From NCBI GenBank assembly GCA_007280315.1, contig QYQC01000239.1, positions 1-16,602 of the forward strand: a stretch of DNA of 16,602 bases, in the 5' to 3' direction. Below, in pieces: positions 15,140 to 16,602 of this stretch. The DNA is from Betaproteobacteria bacterium. GTDB lineage: Bacteria; Pseudomonadota; Gammaproteobacteria; Burkholderiales; SG8-39. How positions within the stretch are numbered: the stretch's first letter is position 1; each line of letters opens with the position of its first letter. The position numbers and the translations under genes were made by a program. The notes under the pieces are model-generated. The model was not told the origin of the DNA and searched no databases. It was given only the letters and a program-made list of their open reading frames with translations.

Positions 15140-15180
15140 CGGCGGCTTCACAGTGGGCTTAGTAGAGGCGGATTTTTGAG

Positions 15181-15189
15181 TGCTAAAAT
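15181..15189 (+). promoter_or_regulatory. Extended -10 promoter element upstream of amgK
   Basis: TGCTAAAAT is an extended -10 motif: TG, one base, then a hexamer matching five of six consensus positions. No strong -35 box is present, which is usual for extended -10 promoters. It lies 36 bases before the amgK GTG, in the 86-base gap between divergent lptD and amgK. On the opposite strand TTGCCA (15212-15207) is a possible -35 box for lptD, but I see no good -10 partner. Confidence 0.45.
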
Positions 15190-15225
15190 CGCACACTTTC
15201 GCACTAATGGCAATCGGAAATCATA

Positions 15226-16242
15226 GTGGAGCGGACAAATTCTGCGCGCGCTCTGGCGTTGGAGACTTGGCTCGGCGGTCTGTTTCCCGCGGAAAAATGG
15301 CAGCTTGAACCCGCCTCGGCCGATGCCAGTTTTCGCAGCTATTTCCGCATCGCGCTGGTCGAGCGCGGCGAAAGCCGCATCGTCATGGATGCACCGCCAG
15401 AGCAGGAGGATTGCCGGCCTTTTATCCAGGTAGCGGGCCTTCTGCGCCGGGCCGGGCTCAATGCCCCGGAAGTGCTGGCGCAGGACCTGAACCAGGGCTT
15501 TCTGCTGCTAACCGACCTCGGCGCCACCACCTATCTGGCGGCGCTGCAGAAGGACGACGCCAATGCGGACGCCCTGTTTCGCGACGCCACCGACGCGCTC
15601 GTCAACTGGCAGCTCGCGAGCAAGCCCGGTGTGCTGCCCGCATACGACGCGGCGCTGTTGCGGCGCGAACTCGATCTGTTTCCGGACTGGTATCTGGCGC
15701 GACACCTGGGCCTGACGCTTGCGCCGGCACAGAAACAACTGCTGCTGCAGATGTTCGCGCTGATCATGGCGAGCAACCTGGCGCAACCCAGCGTATACGT
15801 GCATCGCGATTACATGCCGCGCAACCTCATGCTGTCAGCGCCCAATCCCGGCATCCTCGATTTCCAGGATGCCGTATATGGCCCGATCAGCTACGACATC
15901 GCGTCGCTCACGCGCGATGCGTTCATCAGCTGGGAGGAAGAGCGCGCCCTGGACTGGATCGTGCGCTACTGGGACAAGGCGCGCCGCGCCGGGCTGCCGG
16001 TCGGCGCCGATTTCGGCGACTTCTACCGCGACCTCGAATGGATGGGGCTGCAGCGCCATCTGAAAGTGCTGGGCATATTCGCGCGCATCCGCCACCGCGA
16101 CGGCAAACCGGGCTATGTCGAGGACGCGCCGCGCTTCCTCGGTTACGTGCGCGCCGTCGTTAGCCGCTACAACGCGCTCTCGCCGCTGGCGCAGCTGCTG
16201 GACGAAATCGAGAACCATCAGTCCGCGCTGGGCATGCAATGA
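15226..16242 (+). CDS. amgK: N-acetylmuramate/N-acetylglucosamine kinase AmgK
   Basis: AmgK phosphorylates the anomeric C1 of MurNAc (and GlcNAc) with ATP in the peptidoglycan-recycling route that bypasses de novo UDP-MurNAc synthesis. That route underlies intrinsic fosfomycin tolerance in pseudomonads. The 338-residue protein is an aminoglycoside-phosphotransferase-fold kinase. The catalytic loop is HRDYMPRN (193-200), with D195 and N200. DFQDA (212-216) is the metal-binding motif. The N-terminal lobe has SFRSYFRI (35-42) and the VMDAPPEQED segment typical of AmgK. The start is a GTG at 15226 with GGAA six bases upstream. Its stop overlaps the murU start (ATGA). The divergent position next to lptD-surA-pdxA-rsmA matches the arrangement in Pseudomonas and many betaproteobacteria and supports AmgK over a generic phosphotransferase. 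Confidence 0.93.
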   Translation: MERTNSARALALETWLGGLFPAEKWQLEPASADASFRSYFRIALVERGESRIVMDAPPEQEDCRPFIQVAGLLRRAGLNAPEVLAQDLNQGFLLLTDLGATTYLAALQKDDANADALFRDATDALVNWQLASKPGVLPAYDAALLRRELDLFPDWYLARHLGLTLAPAQKQLLLQMFALIMASNLAQPSVYVHRDYMPRNLMLSAPNPGILDFQDAVYGPISYDIASLTRDAFISWEEERALDWIVRYWDKARRAGLPVGADFGDFYRDLEWMGLQRHLKVLGIFARIRHRDGKPGYVEDAPRFLGYVRAVVSRYNALSPLAQLLDEIENHQSALGMQ

Positions 16243-16602
16243 AAGCGATGATCCTCGCCGCCGGCCGCGGCGAGCGCATGCGCCCGCTCACCGACACTAC
16301 GCCGAAGCCGCTGCTCGAAGCCGGCGGCAAGGCGCTGATCGTGTGGCAACTGGAGAAACTCGAGCGCGCCGGCTTCAACGACATCGTGATCAATCATGCG
16401 CACCTCGGGCATAGGATCGAAGCGGCGCTGGGCGACGGCTCGCGCTTCGGCGTTTCCATCCGCTACTCGCCCGAGGCGGAGGCGCTGGAGACCGCCGGCG
16501 GCATCGCCCGCGCGCTGCCATTGCTCGGGATCGAACCGTTCCTCGTGATCAATTCGGACGTTTATACCGACTACGGGTTCTCGGCACTAAGGGAAATTAA
16601 TC
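16239..16602 (+). CDS. murU: N-acetylmuramate 1-phosphate uridylyltransferase MurU, N-terminal part (runs off the window)
   Basis: MurU joins UTP and MurNAc 1-phosphate to give UDP-MurNAc, the step after AmgK in the recycling pathway. About 121 residues are visible. The nucleotidyltransferase signature MILAAGRGERMRPLTDTTPKPLL is at 4-26, with the nucleotide-binding GRGERMRPL and the lysine of PKP. ETAGGIARALP (84-94) contacts the nucleobase in the family, and INSDVYTDY (104-112) holds the metal-binding Asp of the usual NGD motif, here NSD. The start overlaps the amgK stop by four bases. Mannose-1-phosphate guanylyltransferase-like proteins share the fold, but the amgK partner makes MurU the clear choice. 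Confidence 0.93.
   Translation, partial: MKAMILAAGRGERMRPLTDTTPKPLLEAGGKALIVWQLEKLERAGFNDIVINHAHLGHRIEAALGDGSRFGVSIRYSPEAEALETAGGIARALPLLGIEPFLVINSDVYTDYGFSALREIN

Overview
This window looks like an ordinary chromosomal segment of a high-GC betaproteobacterium. It carries conserved housekeeping and cell-envelope genes. The assignment rests on two gene orders typical of that class: glyQ-glyS-gmhB-plsC-metallohydrolase-gloA, and the divergent pair lptD-surA-pdxA-rsmA versus amgK-murU. The proteins also read as betaproteobacterial. I see no mobile element, CRISPR array, tRNA, rRNA or prophage gene, and coding density is very high, with no gene-free stretch above 300 bases.

Layout. Positions 1-780 (minus strand) hold nfeD and the N-terminal part of a stomatin/paraslipin, a common membrane-microdomain pair. 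Positions 943-2040 (plus) encode a bicupin of the gentisate 1,2-dioxygenase family with no catabolic neighbours. Positions 2142-3197 (plus) encode a membrane-anchored diguanylate cyclase. Positions 3276-8756 (plus) form one tight operon: both glycyl-tRNA synthetase subunits, the heptose-bisphosphate phosphatase GmhB, a PlsC-type acyltransferase, a YgjP/M48-like zinc metallohydrolase and glyoxalase I. Its first three junctions are ATGA overlaps, the next is an 11-base overlap and the last an 11-base gap.

Positions 8757-8977 are the only clearly repetitive region. They hold several GC-rich inverted repeats, a REP-like hairpin and three tandem 17-base units. The last unit supplies the stop codon of an unidentified 218-residue minus-strand protein (8973-9629). 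That protein has its own probable promoter, placed just after rsmA.

Positions 9791-15139 (minus) are the lptD-surA-pdxA-rsmA operon: outer-membrane LPS translocon, periplasmic chaperone, vitamin B6 synthesis and 16S rRNA dimethylation. Divergently, 15226-16602 (plus) carries amgK and the start of murU, which recycle MurNAc to UDP-MurNAc.

Most of the window serves the envelope: LPS core heptose (GmhB), phospholipid (PlsC), LPS export (LptD), OMP folding (SurA), peptidoglycan recycling (AmgK/MurU) and membrane microdomains (stomatin/NfeD). I found no convincing undescribed multi-gene system. The items most worth a second look are the 17-base repeats at the end of the unknown gene, that gene and its structured leader, the two-cysteine LptD, the HX4E acyltransferase and the orphan ring-cleavage cupin.
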